Below, piece by piece: positions 52,232-63,175 of a stretch of DNA of 64,000 nucleotides. The notes below the pieces were generated by a model. The model was not told the DNA's origin and did not search any database. It was given only the letters and a program-made list of their open reading frames with translations. The stretch comes from Streptomyces sp. S.PB5 (GTDB lineage: Bacteria > Actinomycetota > Actinomycetes > Streptomycetales > Streptomycetaceae), in NCBI RefSeq assembly GCF_030403745.1, contig NZ_JAQMWP010000024.1:62001-126000 (forward strand), given 5' to 3'. Made by a program: the position numbers and the translations under genes. Positions within the stretch are counted from its first letter, which is position 1. Each line of letters starts with the position of its first letter.

Positions 52232-53287
52232 TCAGCCCGCCTTTCCGGCGCTCGGCTCCTGCTCCTCGTCGATGGTGTACGGCGCGGGGCCGACCGCGCG
52301 GCGCGCGGCCGCGACGATCCCGGCGACCTGCGGCAGCGCGGCCTCCTCCAACCGGCGCGCGTACGGCATGGGCACCTCCGCACTGCACACGCGCTCAACG
52401 GGGGCATCGAGGTCGTAGAAGTTGTGCTCGGTGATACGGGCGGAGATCTCGGCGGCCAGACTGCCGGTGCGCCAGCCCTCGTCGACGATCACGGCGCGGT
52501 GCGTGCGCGCGACTGATGCGGCGATGGTCGCGTCGTCCAGCGGACGCAGCGTGCGCAGGTCGACGACCTCGGCGCTGATGCCGCCGCTCGCCAGGTCGTC
52601 GGCGGCGGCCAGAGCCTTCGGCAGCGAACCGCCGTAGGTGATCAGGGAGATGTCCGTTCCAGGCCTGCGGATCGCCGCGTGGTCGAGGTCGACGGGGCCC
52701 GCGTCGACGGGGAGGTCGCCGGCGGCGTTGTACAGGCTGCCGTGCTCGAAGATCAGCACCGGGTCGGGGTCGGCGAGCGCCGGGGCCAGCATGTGGCGCG
52801 CGTCGGCGATCGTCGCCGGAGCCAGGACCCGCAGGCCCGGGATGTGGGCGTACCAGCCCTCCAGGCTGTGCGAGTGCTGGGCCGCCAGCTGCCGCCCGGC
52901 GCCGGTGGTCATGCGGATGACGATCGGCACAGGCAGCTGCCCGCCCGACATGTGCAGCAGGGTCGCCGCGTTGTTGAGGATCTGGTCTAGGGCCAGCAGG
53001 CTGAAGTTGACCGTCATGATCTCGACGATCGGCCGCATGCCCGCCAGGGCCGCGCCGATCCCGGCGCCGACGAACGCCGACTCCGACAGCGGGGCGTCCC
53101 GGATCCGTTCGGGCCCGAACTCCTCCAGCAGGCCGAGGCTGACGCCGAAGCAGCCGCCGTAGCGCCCGACGTCCTCGCCCATCAGGAACACGCGCTCGTC
53201 GGCGCGCAGTGCCTCCCGCAGGGCCTCGCGCATCGCTTCGCGGTAGGTCGTCTTGTTTTCGGCAGAGTCGCCTGGGTTCGTCGCCAT
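52232..53287 (-). CDS. Pyruvate (2-oxoacid) dehydrogenase E1 beta subunit
   Basis: ATG at 53287 gives a 351-residue protein. TTYREAMREALREALRADER and VFLMGEDVGRYGG (E38 region) are the N-terminal TPP-activating segment, and SESAFVGAGIGAALAGMRPI and EIMTVNFSLLALDQILNNAA match E1 beta. The C-terminal transketolase domain shows DISLITYGGSLPKAL, EVVDLRTLRPLDD and AVIVDEGWRTG. It pairs with E1 alpha encoded immediately upstream (two bases apart). Confidence 0.93.
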   Translation of the reverse strand: MATNPGDSAENKTTYREAMREALREALRADERVFLMGEDVGRYGGCFGVSLGLLEEFGPERIRDAPLSESAFVGAGIGAALAGMRPIVEIMTVNFSLLALDQILNNAATLLHMSGGQLPVPIVIRMTTGAGRQLAAQHSHSLEGWYAHIPGLRVLAPATIADARHMLAPALADPDPVLIFEHGSLYNAAGDLPVDAGPVDLDHAAIRRPGTDISLITYGGSLPKALAAADDLASGGISAEVVDLRTLRPLDDATIAASVARTHRAVIVDEGWRTGSLAAEISARITEHNFYDLDAPVERVCSAEVPMPYARRLEEAALPQVAGIVAAARRAVGPAPYTIDEEQEPSAGKAG

Positions 53288-53289
53288 GG

Positions 53290-54308
53290 TCAACTCGCCT
53301 CCTCCGCGGGGCTGGTGACGTACCGCAACAGGTCCTCGACGGGTTCCTCGGGGGCGTGCTCGGCGGTGTCCACGGCCGCGTCGATCTCGGCGCTCACCCG
53401 CTGCTCCAGCGCGGCGAGGGTCTTGTCGGTGAGCCCACCACTCTCGCGCAGCCGCCGGTCGAGCCCTTCGATCGGGTCGCGGTCCTTCCACTGCTCGATC
53501 TCGGCCTTGTCGCGGTAGCGGTCGGGGTCGTACATGGAGTGGGCTCGGAAACGGTAGGTCCGCATCTCCAGGAAATGCGGCCCGGTTCCGGTGCGCACGC
53601 CTTCGGCCGCACGCCGGGCAGCGTCCTCGACGGCGAGCACGTCCATGCCGTCGACGGCCCAGGAGACCATGCCGTACGAGGCGGCACGCAGCGCCAGGTC
53701 GGTCTGGGCCTGGTGTCGTTCGAGGGCCGTGCCCATGGCGTACAGGTTGTTCTCGCAGACGAACAGCAGCGGCAGGTGCCACAGCGCGGCCAGGTTGGCC
53801 GTCTCGTGGAACTCGCCCTCGGCGAAGGCACCGTCACCGAAGAAGCAGCAGGTGATGCGGTTGCGGCCATTCATGCGATCGGCGAGGGCGAGGCCTGCGG
53901 CGAGCGGCAGGCCTCCGCCGACGATGGCGTTGCCGCCGTAGAAGCGGCGGTTCACGTCGAAAAGGTGCATCGAGCCGCCGCGGCCCCGGCTGCAGCCGGT
54001 GGACTTGCCGAACATCTCGGCCATGATCGCGTCGGCGGCCACACCGCGGGCGAGCGCGTGCCCGTGTTCGCGGTAGGTCGACACGACCGCGTCGTCCTCG
54101 GTGAGCGCCTCGTTGACCCCGACGGCGACAGCTTCCTCGCCGATGTACAGGTGCATGAAACCCCGGATGCGCGCGGCGCTGTAGAGCTCGACGCAGCGTT
54201 CCTCGAACCGGCGGATGCGCAGCATCGAGCCGAGCAGGGAGAGTTGGTGGGCCGACCGGTTCCTCGGCTGCGCCTTGATCTTCGACCTGCGCGGAGTGCG
54301 GGCGGTGC

Positions 54309-54312
<4 letters not shown>
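53290..54312 (-). CDS. Pyruvate (2-oxoacid) dehydrogenase E1 alpha subunit
   Basis: The 340-residue protein contains the TPP-binding motif GDGAFAEGEFHETANLAALW ending in CENNLYAM (residues 159-193) and the active-site segment REHGHALARG. The phosphorylation-loop-like YRFRAHSMYDPDRYR is conserved. It decarboxylates pyruvate or another 2-oxoacid with E1 beta. Its start overlaps the acyl-CoA synthetase stop by four bases (ATGA), confirming one operon. Confidence 0.93.
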
Positions 54313-56111
<1,799 letters not shown>

Positions 56112-56170
56112 GGCGACTCCCTTCCCTACGGCCTACCTCGACCATCCACCCGCGCTGCGGCGCACGCACT

Positions 56171-56184
56171 GGGCCGAACGGTCC
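56171..56184. promoter_or_regulatory. Dormancy box upstream of the acyl-CoA synthetase operon
   Basis: GGGCCGAACGGTCC differs from the perfect palindrome GGGCCGAACGGCCC by one base. It lies 60-73 bp upstream of the operon start, the position expected for an activator. Confidence 0.55.
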
Positions 56185-56418
56185 CGATCCGGGCCAGGCG
56201 GCTTCCGCGCGACTCGCGGCTACTGCCGGGTAAGGCCGGACAGCAGAGGACGGTCGGTCTCCGTGGGAGGACCGACGTGACCCGTGGGTCAGGGCCGGTT
56301 GCCCCGTTGCCACGCGGGCGACTCCGGACGAGGCTCTTGGTACACACGGTGCCGGAGGGACCGGCAGACCGCGGGTGGCCGTCACAGGAGGCGATGACCA
56401 TGAAGCGGATACAGGCGG

Positions 56419-56667
56419 TCAGGCGCCCCCGGCCTCCGCGGCGACCAGAACCCCCCGACCTTCGGACGCCCTCTGGGAGACCGCTTCCCTACTGAAGGGC
56501 GAGCGGCCGCCGCCCAACGCCGTGGCCGCATCGGACTCACCGTGTGCGACGCAGCTGACCAGGGCGTTGCTGACGGTCTGCGCAGCGGAGTCCGAGCTCC
56601 GGGCCTCGGCATCCATGACGAGGCGAGTCGAAACCTCGGCGCGCCTGCCGACCATCCGGCTCGTCAC
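56419..56667 (-). pseudogene. Decayed fragment of an SPW-like membrane protein
   Basis: The minus-strand frame reads EARSSDSAAQTVSNALVSCV, which resembles the end of the intact gene at 57984-58430 (GARSSHPAAEIVSNAVVGGL). The following sequence is no longer hydrophobic. It looks like the C-terminal tail of a duplicated copy. Confidence 0.45.
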
Positions 56668-56830
56668 CCTCTGCGCGTGAGCAGTGTCGGGTACGGTCCG
56701 ACGACGATGTGGCGCGCTGTGTCAGGCAGGGACACGCTGGAAAGGCGGAGAGGATCGAAGAGATCCGTCGTGACGCGTGCCGTCGAACGCGGGCAGAACG
56801 ACGGCGGCGCGGTCACTCCGGGAGGCAGGC

Positions 56831-57712
56831 ATGATGAGTGAACCCCGCGTCCATCCAGTGGTGGTGGGTTTGGATCCCGATCCTGCCCGGCGGATGGCGC
56901 TGGCCTGGGCCGCCGACGAGGCACACCGCCGACGTCTGCCGCTGCTCCTGGTGCACGCCCAGGGCGTGCCGACCGGCGGGTACCGGCTGACAGAGCTCAG
57001 GCCATCGTGGGAGCGGTGGAACGAGACCCTGCACACGGCCGGCGAACACACGCTGGAGCTGGTGACCGCGTTCGTCGCCGACCGTCACCCGGACGTCGAG
57101 GTGTCGAACGTCCTCGCGGAGGGCGACGCTGCCTGGGTGCTGCGCGGGCAGGCGGAGGAGGCTGCGGCGGTCGTGCTCGGCTCTTCGCACCTGACGCCCG
57201 CGCGGGAACTCTTCGGCTCCGCGGCCGTGGCCCTGCCCGTGGTCGCCCATGTCCATTGTCCGGTGGCGGTCGTGCGGGAGGCGGAGCACGCAACCCAGCA
57301 GCCGCCGTACTTCGTGGTCGGCGTGGACGGCAGCCCAGTCTCGGGGGCTGCCGTGGACTACGCGTTCGAGGAGGCGGACCTGCGGGGCGCGGTGCTGCGG
57401 GCCCTGTATGTGTGGCATCGGCCGCTCCTGGGTGTGTTGGACGGGGCGGCGGCTGTGCAGGAGTGCCGCAGGATCCTCTCGGAGACGGTGGCCGGCCGCA
57501 CGGCCACCCATCCGAACGTGGAGGTGCACCACGAGGTGGTGTACGGCCACCCGGTGCAGGTCCTGACGGAGGCATCCGCGCATGCGCCGGGTCTGGTGGT
57601 GGGGACGCGGGGGCACGGCGGTTTCACCGGCATGCTGCTCGGTTCCGTGAGCCGAGGGGTGCTGCATCACGCTCAGTGCCCGGTCATCGTCGTTCCGCAT
57701 CCGAGCCGCTGA
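56831..57712 (+). CDS. Tandem universal stress protein
   Basis: ATG at 56831 follows GGAGGCAGGC. The 293-residue protein has two UspA domains. The first starts VVVGLDPDPARRMALAWAAD; the second starts YFVVGVDGSPVSGAAVDYAF and has an intact ATP-binding motif GTRGHGGFTGMLLGSVSRGV followed by CPVIVVPHPS. The first lacks the G-2x-G-9x-G(S/T) pattern in LGSSHLTPARELFGSA. Tandem USPs are typical members of DosR-type dormancy regulons. It stands alone on the plus strand. Confidence 0.92.
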   Translation: MMSEPRVHPVVVGLDPDPARRMALAWAADEAHRRRLPLLLVHAQGVPTGGYRLTELRPSWERWNETLHTAGEHTLELVTAFVADRHPDVEVSNVLAEGDAAWVLRGQAEEAAAVVLGSSHLTPARELFGSAAVALPVVAHVHCPVAVVREAEHATQQPPYFVVGVDGSPVSGAAVDYAFEEADLRGAVLRALYVWHRPLLGVLDGAAAVQECRRILSETVAGRTATHPNVEVHHEVVYGHPVQVLTEASAHAPGLVVGTRGHGGFTGMLLGSVSRGVLHHAQCPVIVVPHPSR

Positions 57713-57936
57713 CCCGGTGGGAGGACACACCCGCCACGCAGGGCATCGGTCACCCGGACCGGCACCGCACAGCGGTCACCCCTCCACGCCACGGCAACGC
57801 GGCGGCACCCGCCTTGCCGGAGACCACCACGAAGCCGGCATCGCGTGTCCCTGCGTCGTCAGGGCTCACAGACGACCCGAGACGGGGCCATGCCGACGAT
57901 CATCCCGGGGTGGAAGGCCTGCGAACGGCACAGGGA

Positions 57937-57964
57937 TGGGGCCGAGCAGACTGGCTCGGCCCCA
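57937..57964. terminator. Bidirectional terminator between USP and SPW genes
   Basis: TGGGGCCGAG at 57937-57946 pairs perfectly with 57955-57964 around an 8-base loop, 20 bp past the SPW stop and between two convergent genes. Confidence 0.7.
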
Positions 57965-57983
57965 CTCACTTGCGGTCGGGGCG

Positions 57984-58430
57984 TCAGGTCCGGCGCTTGG
58001 CCATCTGCCCGAGCGCTCCCGTGGTGGCGGCGAAGACGACAGCGAGGCCGCCGACCACGGCGTTGCTGACGATCTCCGCGGCCGGGTGCGAACTCCGGGC
58101 GCCGGACACCACGAACGGGGCGACGATGGTCCACACCCCGATGCCGGCCGCCGCCCAGCTCATCGCGTGCGTACGCTCGTAGGCGGAACCGAAGCCGCCG
58201 CCCATGAAGAACGCGTACGCGAGCCCGGCGATCAGGTTGGTGACGGCAAGGGTCGGCAGGGTGGCGTCGAAGCCGACGATCCATGCCGATGCCGCCAGGT
58301 ACAGACCGGCCAGCAGGCCGAGTCCCTCACAGATCTGCGCTGTCACCGTCGTGGTCGCCCGCTCGGAGCGGGCCCGCAGCGCAAGGATGTCCGGGTGTTC
58401 CTCGATACCCGGGAATGTGCGTTCGGCCAT
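57984..58430 (-). CDS. SPW-repeat-like four-helix membrane protein
   Basis: ATG at 58430 (MAERTFPGIEEHPDILALRA) has GGGAGG eight bases upstream; the GTG three codons earlier is too close to it. The 148-residue product has four hydrophobic helices, two containing the SAW/SW-type motif (LYLAASAWIVGFDATL and MSWAAAGIGVWTIVAPFV), as in SPW-repeat proteins, which usually occur in dormancy clusters. It probably sits in the cytoplasmic membrane. A decayed copy of its tail lies at 56419-56667. Confidence 0.75.
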   Translation of the reverse strand: MAERTFPGIEEHPDILALRARSERATTTVTAQICEGLGLLAGLYLAASAWIVGFDATLPTLAVTNLIAGLAYAFFMGGGFGSAYERTHAMSWAAAGIGVWTIVAPFVVSGARSSHPAAEIVSNAVVGGLAVVFAATTGALGQMAKRRT

Positions 58431-58549
58431 GTCAGACACCTCCCGTGTCGTTCCGAACCCACCGCGCCCATGTCACATGGGGCAGATCAGGGGTCAACTC
58501 CCTTCTTATCTCCTGCATATATCGTGTGCCGCCCCATGCCCGTTGTCGT

Positions 58550-58563
58550 GGGCCGAACGGCCC
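58550..58563. promoter_or_regulatory. Perfect dormancy-type palindrome
   Basis: GGGCCGAACGGCCC is identical to the core at 45994-46007. It lies 120 bp upstream of the divergent SPW-like gene start and 185 bp before the ATG at 58736. Confidence 0.55.
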
Positions 58564-58636
58564 TGCCTCCATGAGCGATCCACGCCAGTGTGCCGGCCAC
58601 CCGCTCCTGCCGGCCGAGGGGCGGTGCGTGCCGATG

Positions 58637-58650
58637 GGGCCGAAGGTCCC
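58637..58650. promoter_or_regulatory. Second dormancy-type palindrome
   Basis: GGGCCGAAGGTCCC, flanked by TG and CA, gives an 18-bp imperfect palindrome 86 bp before the ATG at 58736 and 74 bp from the perfect copy. Confidence 0.45.
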
Positions 58651-59164
58651 CAGGCCGGGTACGCGCGGACTCTGGCCGGCCTCCGAGCCGGTGGGGATAG
58701 TGAAATCACCCTGCGAAGAAAGGATGGAACCCGCCATGGCGACGTCATCGCCCGAGAGCGTCTTCGCCGGGATGGACGACACCCCGGCGAGTGGGGCGAT
58801 GTGCTCAGCCGCCGCCCCAGCCGGACCTCGGACCAGAAACGGCTCGCCATGCGCTCCCCCAAGCCCCGGCGTAGGGGCGGCTCGACCACCAGGCACTCAC
58901 CCCAGCGGCAGACGGCATCCGGCAGGACATCTCCGTACACCCGTTCTCGTCGACGGGCTTGCCCGGCGAGACACTGGTGGCCACCGCATACCTGGACAAC
59001 GACCTGTCGGTGGTGGGCGGAACGCCGTCCCGTCGGCCGCGGCGCATCTGGCCAACCGAACGGTTCCCTACTGCCCCCACCGCTGCTCATCCGCCCTGTG
59101 CTCGCCGCCCCTCCGCACGAACTCGCCCGTGGCGCGGCGCACCCCGCAGAAAAGGGTCGACAAC

Positions 59165-59416
59165 ATGCGTTCCGCACCCGTTGAACAAGTCCCCTCCCAC
59201 GGCACCGACGACGGGACGCCGTGGCCCCGACGAGCCTGCTGCTGCGCGGCCCCGCCGATGGTGAAGGTCCTCCTGCCGACGGGCGACCACCGCACGGTCG
59301 ACCTGTTCCTGTGTGGCCATCACTACCGAGCGTCCCTCGGCCCCCTGGCACTCGCTGACGCCAGCGTCGTCTTCCGCGAGCGGCCCACGGTCCTCTCGCT
59401 CGACGGGCACCGATAG
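59165..59416 (+). CDS. Small zinc-ribbon-like protein (DUF7455-like)
   Basis: ATG at 59165 follows AAAAGGG. The 83-residue protein contains RRACCCAAPPMVKVLLPTGD followed by DLFLCGHHYRASLGPLA. The two Cys clusters and Cys-x-His-His resemble small actinomycete proteins with a C-x2-C and C-x2-H metal site, as in DUF7455 proteins. It may bind zinc. It lies between the SPW gene and HtpX. Confidence 0.55.
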   Translation: MRSAPVEQVPSHGTDDGTPWPRRACCCAAPPMVKVLLPTGDHRTVDLFLCGHHYRASLGPLALADASVVFRERPTVLSLDGHR

Positions 59417-59499
59417 CCGCCATTTCGTCCGCAGCGCGTACGAGCAGCCGAGCACCGCGGCCCATCAGCAGCGTTCGTCCTGTCCGAGGTCTCTCTCCG

Positions 59500-60411
59500 T
59501 CAGACCGGGCGGCCCAGTTCGGTGGAGATCTTCGCGAGTTGGTCCAGGCGGCGCTCCAGGGCGGGGTGGGTGGAGAACAGGTTCGCCACGGCTGCCCTCG
59601 GGCCGAGGGCCGGGGTGAAGAAGAAGGCGTTGAAGGCCTGCGCGGTGCGCAGGTCCTGAGTGGGGATGCGGGCGATGTCGCCCGTGAGCTTGGTCAGCGC
59701 CGACGCCAGCGAGGAGGGGCGGCCGGTGAGCAGGGCGGCGGCCCGGTCGGCGGCCAGTTCGCGGTAGCGGGACAGGGCGCGGATGAGCAGGAAGCTGAGC
59801 GCGTAGACGAGGGCGGAGACCGCCATAACGGCCAGCAGCAGCGCTGCGGTGTTCTGGTCGCGGCGACCGCGTCCGCCGAACAGCTGGGAGTAGAAGGCGA
59901 AGCGGACCATGAGCCCGGCGATCACGCCCAGGAACGAGGCGATGGTGATCACGGCGACGTCGCGGTGCGCGACGTGGGACAGCTCGTGGGCGAGGACACC
60001 TTCCAGTTCATCCGGCTCCAGGCGGCGCAGCAGCCCGGTGGTCACGCATACGACGGCGTGGTCGGCGTTGCGGCCGGTGGCGAACGCGTTGGGAAGGTCC
60101 AGGGAGGAGAGGGCCACCTGCGGCTTGGCCATGTCCGCGGTGGTACACAGTCGGTCGATGACCCCGTGCAGGTGGGGCTCTTCCTCGGGGGTGACGATGC
60201 GTCCACGCATGGCGAACAGGGCGATCCGGTCGGAGAACCAGTACTGGGCGGCCAGCAGTCCGGCGGCGATGACCACCACCAGCGCCCATGACTTCAGCAG
60301 CACGATCAGCACCGCCACGAACGCCACGTACAGCAGGCCGAGCAGGAACAGCGTCAGGCCCATGCGGGCACTGAGCTGCCGGTCAGGAGCAAAGCGACTG
60401 CGCACGGTCAT
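59500..60411 (-). CDS. htpX: HtpX-like M48 membrane metalloprotease
   Basis: ATG at 60411 gives 303 residues. Two N-terminal membrane helices (residues about 18-58), then the zinc motif HELSH (142-146) in EGVLAHELSHVAHRDVAVIT, further helices, and a third ligand region SRYRELAADRAA. These features define HtpX, which cuts misfolded membrane proteins. The start overlaps the PspAA stop by one base, forming a two-gene operon for membrane stress. Confidence 0.92.
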   Translation of the reverse strand: MTVRSRFAPDRQLSARMGLTLFLLGLLYVAFVAVLIVLLKSWALVVVIAAGLLAAQYWFSDRIALFAMRGRIVTPEEEPHLHGVIDRLCTTADMAKPQVALSSLDLPNAFATGRNADHAVVCVTTGLLRRLEPDELEGVLAHELSHVAHRDVAVITIASFLGVIAGLMVRFAFYSQLFGGRGRRDQNTAALLLAVMAVSALVYALSFLLIRALSRYRELAADRAAALLTGRPSSLASALTKLTGDIARIPTQDLRTAQAFNAFFFTPALGPRAAVANLFSTHPALERRLDQLAKISTELGRPV

Positions 60412-60698
60412 CACTCCGGGATCAGGCCCTCGTCGGCCAGCAGTTCCTGCATCTGGTGCATGTGGCGTCGGCTGGTGCCCTCGTCGGGCAGGATGAGATC
60501 CAACGGCGCCCGCGCGTCGTCCGGCAACGGGGTGCCCAGATCTCGTACGGCGTCCAGCAGCGCATGGAACCCGGCCACGCACTCCTCGTCGTCCCCGGAC
60601 GCGGCGGCCGACCGCAGCGCGGCGTCCAGCTCGCTCAGCCTGCCCACGTGAGCATCGGGTACCTCGTACGGCCCCTCGCCGAGAATTCGCATGATCAC
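60411..60698 (-). CDS. pspAA: PspA-associated protein PspAA
   Basis: GTG at 60698 with GGAGG seven bases upstream gives IMRILGEGPYEV, which matches the family start MIVRIMGEGQ(F/Y)EV better than the ATG two codons later. The 95-residue protein has the conserved LDAALRSAAASGDDEECVAG and a C-terminal LPDEGTSRRHMHQM region. PspAA normally works with PspA in the phage-shock response; here PspA is absent and the partner is HtpX, whose start overlaps by one base. Confidence 0.85.
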   Translation of the reverse strand: MIMRILGEGPYEVPDAHVGRLSELDAALRSAAASGDDEECVAGFHALLDAVRDLGTPLPDDARAPLDLILPDEGTSRRHMHQMQELLADEGLIPE

Positions 60699-60915
60699 GA
60701 CGGTGCCTCCTCCGCCCTCCGAACGGCTCCGAGTGGCTCGGCGAGAGTGCCTCAGCCCCAACCTCCAGGCTCCGCCGACGCCAACGTCTCCGCACGGGTC
60801 CCAAGGGCCCTGACCAGGGCCCGAACGTCCCGCGTTCTTGGTCCGGGCGGGCGCCCCGCCTGAGTGCGCGGCCCGTCCGAGCCACCCCGCCGTTCCAAAC
60901 GGATGCACAAGCCTG

Positions 60916-62949
60916 TCAGGGGTCGGCTTTGGGAGGCGTCCCCTTCCGTCCGGGGCGGGGAGCGGGTGCTGCGGGCACGTGGTCGGTCCGGTGGGTGGCG
61001 GGCTTCCTGGTGACGGAGACGCGGCGCGGCGCGATGGTGTCGCCGGTGGGGTGGGCGCTCGGGGGCTGGGTGCCCAGGAGGCCGTAGACGACTGTGGCGT
61101 CAAGGGTTTCGTGCTTGAGGAGCAGATCGGCGAGTTCGTCGAGCTGTGTGCGGTGCCGGGTGAGCAGGTCGGTGGCGTGGTGTTCGGCCTCGCGCAGCAG
61201 GCGGGCGACCTCGCCGTCGATGGCGGCCTGGGTGGCCTCCGCGAAGGGGCGGCTGGACATGGCGGCCCCGCCCCTGCCCAGGAACACCGACCCGCCCTGC
61301 GGGTAGCCGACGGGGCCGAGTTCGGGCGACAGGCCGAACTCTCGGACCATCTTCGTCGCCAGCTCGGTGGCTGACGCGAGGTCATTGGCCGCGCCCGTGG
61401 AGCCCTGGCCGAGGACCACCAGTTCGGCGGCGCGTCCGCCGAGCCGTACGGCCAGGCTCTGGGTGAGATAATCCTCGCCGTACAAGTGCCGCTCCACTAG
61501 CGGGAGTTGCTCAGTCACGCCGAGGGCCTGACCGGCAGGCAGGATGGTGACCTTGGCCACCGGGTCCGCGCTCGGCGACAGCGCGGCAACCAACGCGTGC
61601 CCGGCCTCGTGGACGGCGACGGCTTCCTTCTCCGCGGGCAGCAGCACGTTCGAGCCCTCGCGGCGGCCGAGCAGAATCCGGTCGCGGGCCGTGTCGAAGT
61701 CGCCGTCCGTCAACTCCTCGCGGTCCTGCCGTACGGCGACGATGGCGGCCTCGTTGGCCAGGTTGGCCAGGTCCGCGCCGGAGAAGCCGGGCGTGCCGCG
61801 CGCCACCTTGTCCAGGTCGACGTCCTTGCCCAGGCGCTTGTCCTGGCAGTGCACGGCCAGGATCGCGGCGCGTTCGGCGAGGGTGGGCAGCGGGATGGTG
61901 ACCTGCCGGTCGAGGCGCCCCGGGCGCAGCAGAGCCGGATCCAGCACCTCGGGCCGGTTGGTGGCGGCCAGCACGACGATGCCCTCGGCGGCCTCGAACC
62001 CGTCCATCTCGGCCAGGAGCTGGTTCAGCGTCTGCTCCCGCTCGTCGTTGGACACGACCGCGCCCGCCGCCCCGCGGCGACCACCGAGCGCGTCGATCTC
62101 ATCGACGAACACGATGACCGGCGCCCGCTTGCGCGCCTCGGCGAACAGGTCGCGCACCCGGGCGGCACCGACACCGACGAACATCTCCACGAAGCTGGAG
62201 CCGACCACCGACAGGAACGGCACCTCCGCCTCTCCGGCGACCGCGCGGGCCAGCAGTGTCTTGCCGGTCCCGGGCGGGCCGACCATCAGCACGCCACGCG
62301 GCGCCATGGCCCCGGCGCGGCGATAGCGTTCGGGCCGCCGCAGGAAGTCGACCACTTCGGCGATCTCGGACTTGGCGCCCTCGTACCCGGCGACGTCGGC
62401 GAACGTGGTGTCGGGCCGTTCCGCGTCGAACACCTTGACCCGGGACTTGCCGACCCCGCCCAGGGCCCCGGTCATCTGTGCGGCCCCGCCCTTGGACAGT
62501 CGCCGCCAGAACCAGACGATCAGGATGATCGGCCCCAGCAGGATGATCCAGGACAGGATCTGGGAGCCGACGGACGGCGAGGTGGACGGCTGGGACGCCG
62601 TGACCTCCACCTTCTTCTTCTCCAGCCGGTCCAGGAGCTGGTCGCCGGCCAGTTGGACGGGGACGACGGTGGTGAAGCCGCGCCCGCTGGTGAGCGTGCC
62701 GCTCGTCTCCCCATCGGTCTTGATCGTGACGGACTTGACCCTGCCCGCGTCGATGTCGGCGAGGAACGTCGAGTACGTCAGGTTCTCCTTCTGCGTCCCG
62801 GTGGACTGGATCCCGGGCAATGCCGTCCACAGGCCGACGGCGAGAAGGATCGCCAGCGGCCACAGCCAGTGCCTCCAAGCGGGCGGGGGCGGCGGCGCGG
62901 TCGGCGTGGGCCGGTCCCCGGGAGGCGGCGGCTGAGCCTGCTTGGTCAT
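60916..62949 (-). CDS. ftsH: FtsH-type AAA+ membrane metalloprotease
   Basis: ATG at 62949 follows GGAGGACGCC. The 677-residue protein has an N-terminal Pro-rich cytosolic tail, two membrane helices (about 28-45 and 130-148), an extracytoplasmic domain, Walker A GPPGTGKT (224-231), Walker B VFVDEID (280-286), the second region of homology (ATNRPEVLDPALLRPGRLDR) and the zinc motif HEAGH (447-451). It degrades membrane and soluble proteins. It is not the only FtsH expected in Streptomyces; the rich context suggests a stress-specific paralogue. Confidence 0.93.
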   Translation of the reverse strand: MTKQAQPPPPGDRPTPTAPPPPPAWRHWLWPLAILLAVGLWTALPGIQSTGTQKENLTYSTFLADIDAGRVKSVTIKTDGETSGTLTSGRGFTTVVPVQLAGDQLLDRLEKKKVEVTASQPSTSPSVGSQILSWIILLGPIILIVWFWRRLSKGGAAQMTGALGGVGKSRVKVFDAERPDTTFADVAGYEGAKSEIAEVVDFLRRPERYRRAGAMAPRGVLMVGPPGTGKTLLARAVAGEAEVPFLSVVGSSFVEMFVGVGAARVRDLFAEARKRAPVIVFVDEIDALGGRRGAAGAVVSNDEREQTLNQLLAEMDGFEAAEGIVVLAATNRPEVLDPALLRPGRLDRQVTIPLPTLAERAAILAVHCQDKRLGKDVDLDKVARGTPGFSGADLANLANEAAIVAVRQDREELTDGDFDTARDRILLGRREGSNVLLPAEKEAVAVHEAGHALVAALSPSADPVAKVTILPAGQALGVTEQLPLVERHLYGEDYLTQSLAVRLGGRAAELVVLGQGSTGAANDLASATELATKMVREFGLSPELGPVGYPQGGSVFLGRGGAAMSSRPFAEATQAAIDGEVARLLREAEHHATDLLTRHRTQLDELADLLLKHETLDATVVYGLLGTQPPSAHPTGDTIAPRRVSVTRKPATHRTDHVPAAPAPRPGRKGTPPKADP

Positions 62950-62977
62950 GGCGTCCTCCGTGCGTGCTCGGGCGGGC

Positions 62978-63175
62978 CTACCCGGTGGAGGTGGTGTAGC
63001 GGGCCGGTTCGACGTCGAACGCGGACGCACAGCGGGCCGAACAGAAGTGGTAGAGCGTCCCGCCCGCTTCGCGCCGCACGGTGGCGCCGTACTTGCTGAT
63101 GCGCAGGCCGCACACCGGATCCGTGACCGCCTCCGGGCTTCCGTGCCGGTGGTGGTTGTGACGGCGGATGCTCAC
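62978..63175 (-). CDS. YHS-domain protein
   Basis: GTG at 63175 follows AGGGAGGTCGGT. The 65-residue protein contains the YHS/TRASH pattern: TDPVCGLRISKYGATVRREA and YHFCSARCASAFDVEPARY, with cysteines in DPVCG and CSARC that could bind a metal. YHS proteins accompany heavy-metal or stress genes. It lies just upstream of FtsH (28 bp) and is probably co-transcribed with it. Confidence 0.8.
   Translation of the reverse strand: MSIRRHNHHRHGSPEAVTDPVCGLRISKYGATVRREAGGTLYHFCSARCASAFDVEPARYTTSTG

Larger units (their letters stand above)
58431..59164. other. Region with two dormancy boxes and broken-looking frames
   Basis: Two palindromes, GGGCCGAACGGCCC at 58550-58563 and GGGCCGAAGGTCCC at 58637-58650, lie here. 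An ATG at 58736 follows AAAGGATGGAACC and starts MATSSPESVFAGMDDTPASG, but the frame becomes Pro/Ser-rich and without family. Another frame at 58920-59030 reads GIRQDISVHPFSSTGLPGET and LVATAYLDNDLSVVGG, suggesting a frameshifted small stress gene. I cannot name it. Confidence 0.4.

Noticed and set aside
50662..52434. 590-codon frame antisense to E2
   Set aside because: Shadow of the E2 gene; Arg/Gly-rich and without domain signals.
61507..63099. 530-codon frame antisense to FtsH
   Set aside because: Mirror of the FtsH coding strand, no motif.
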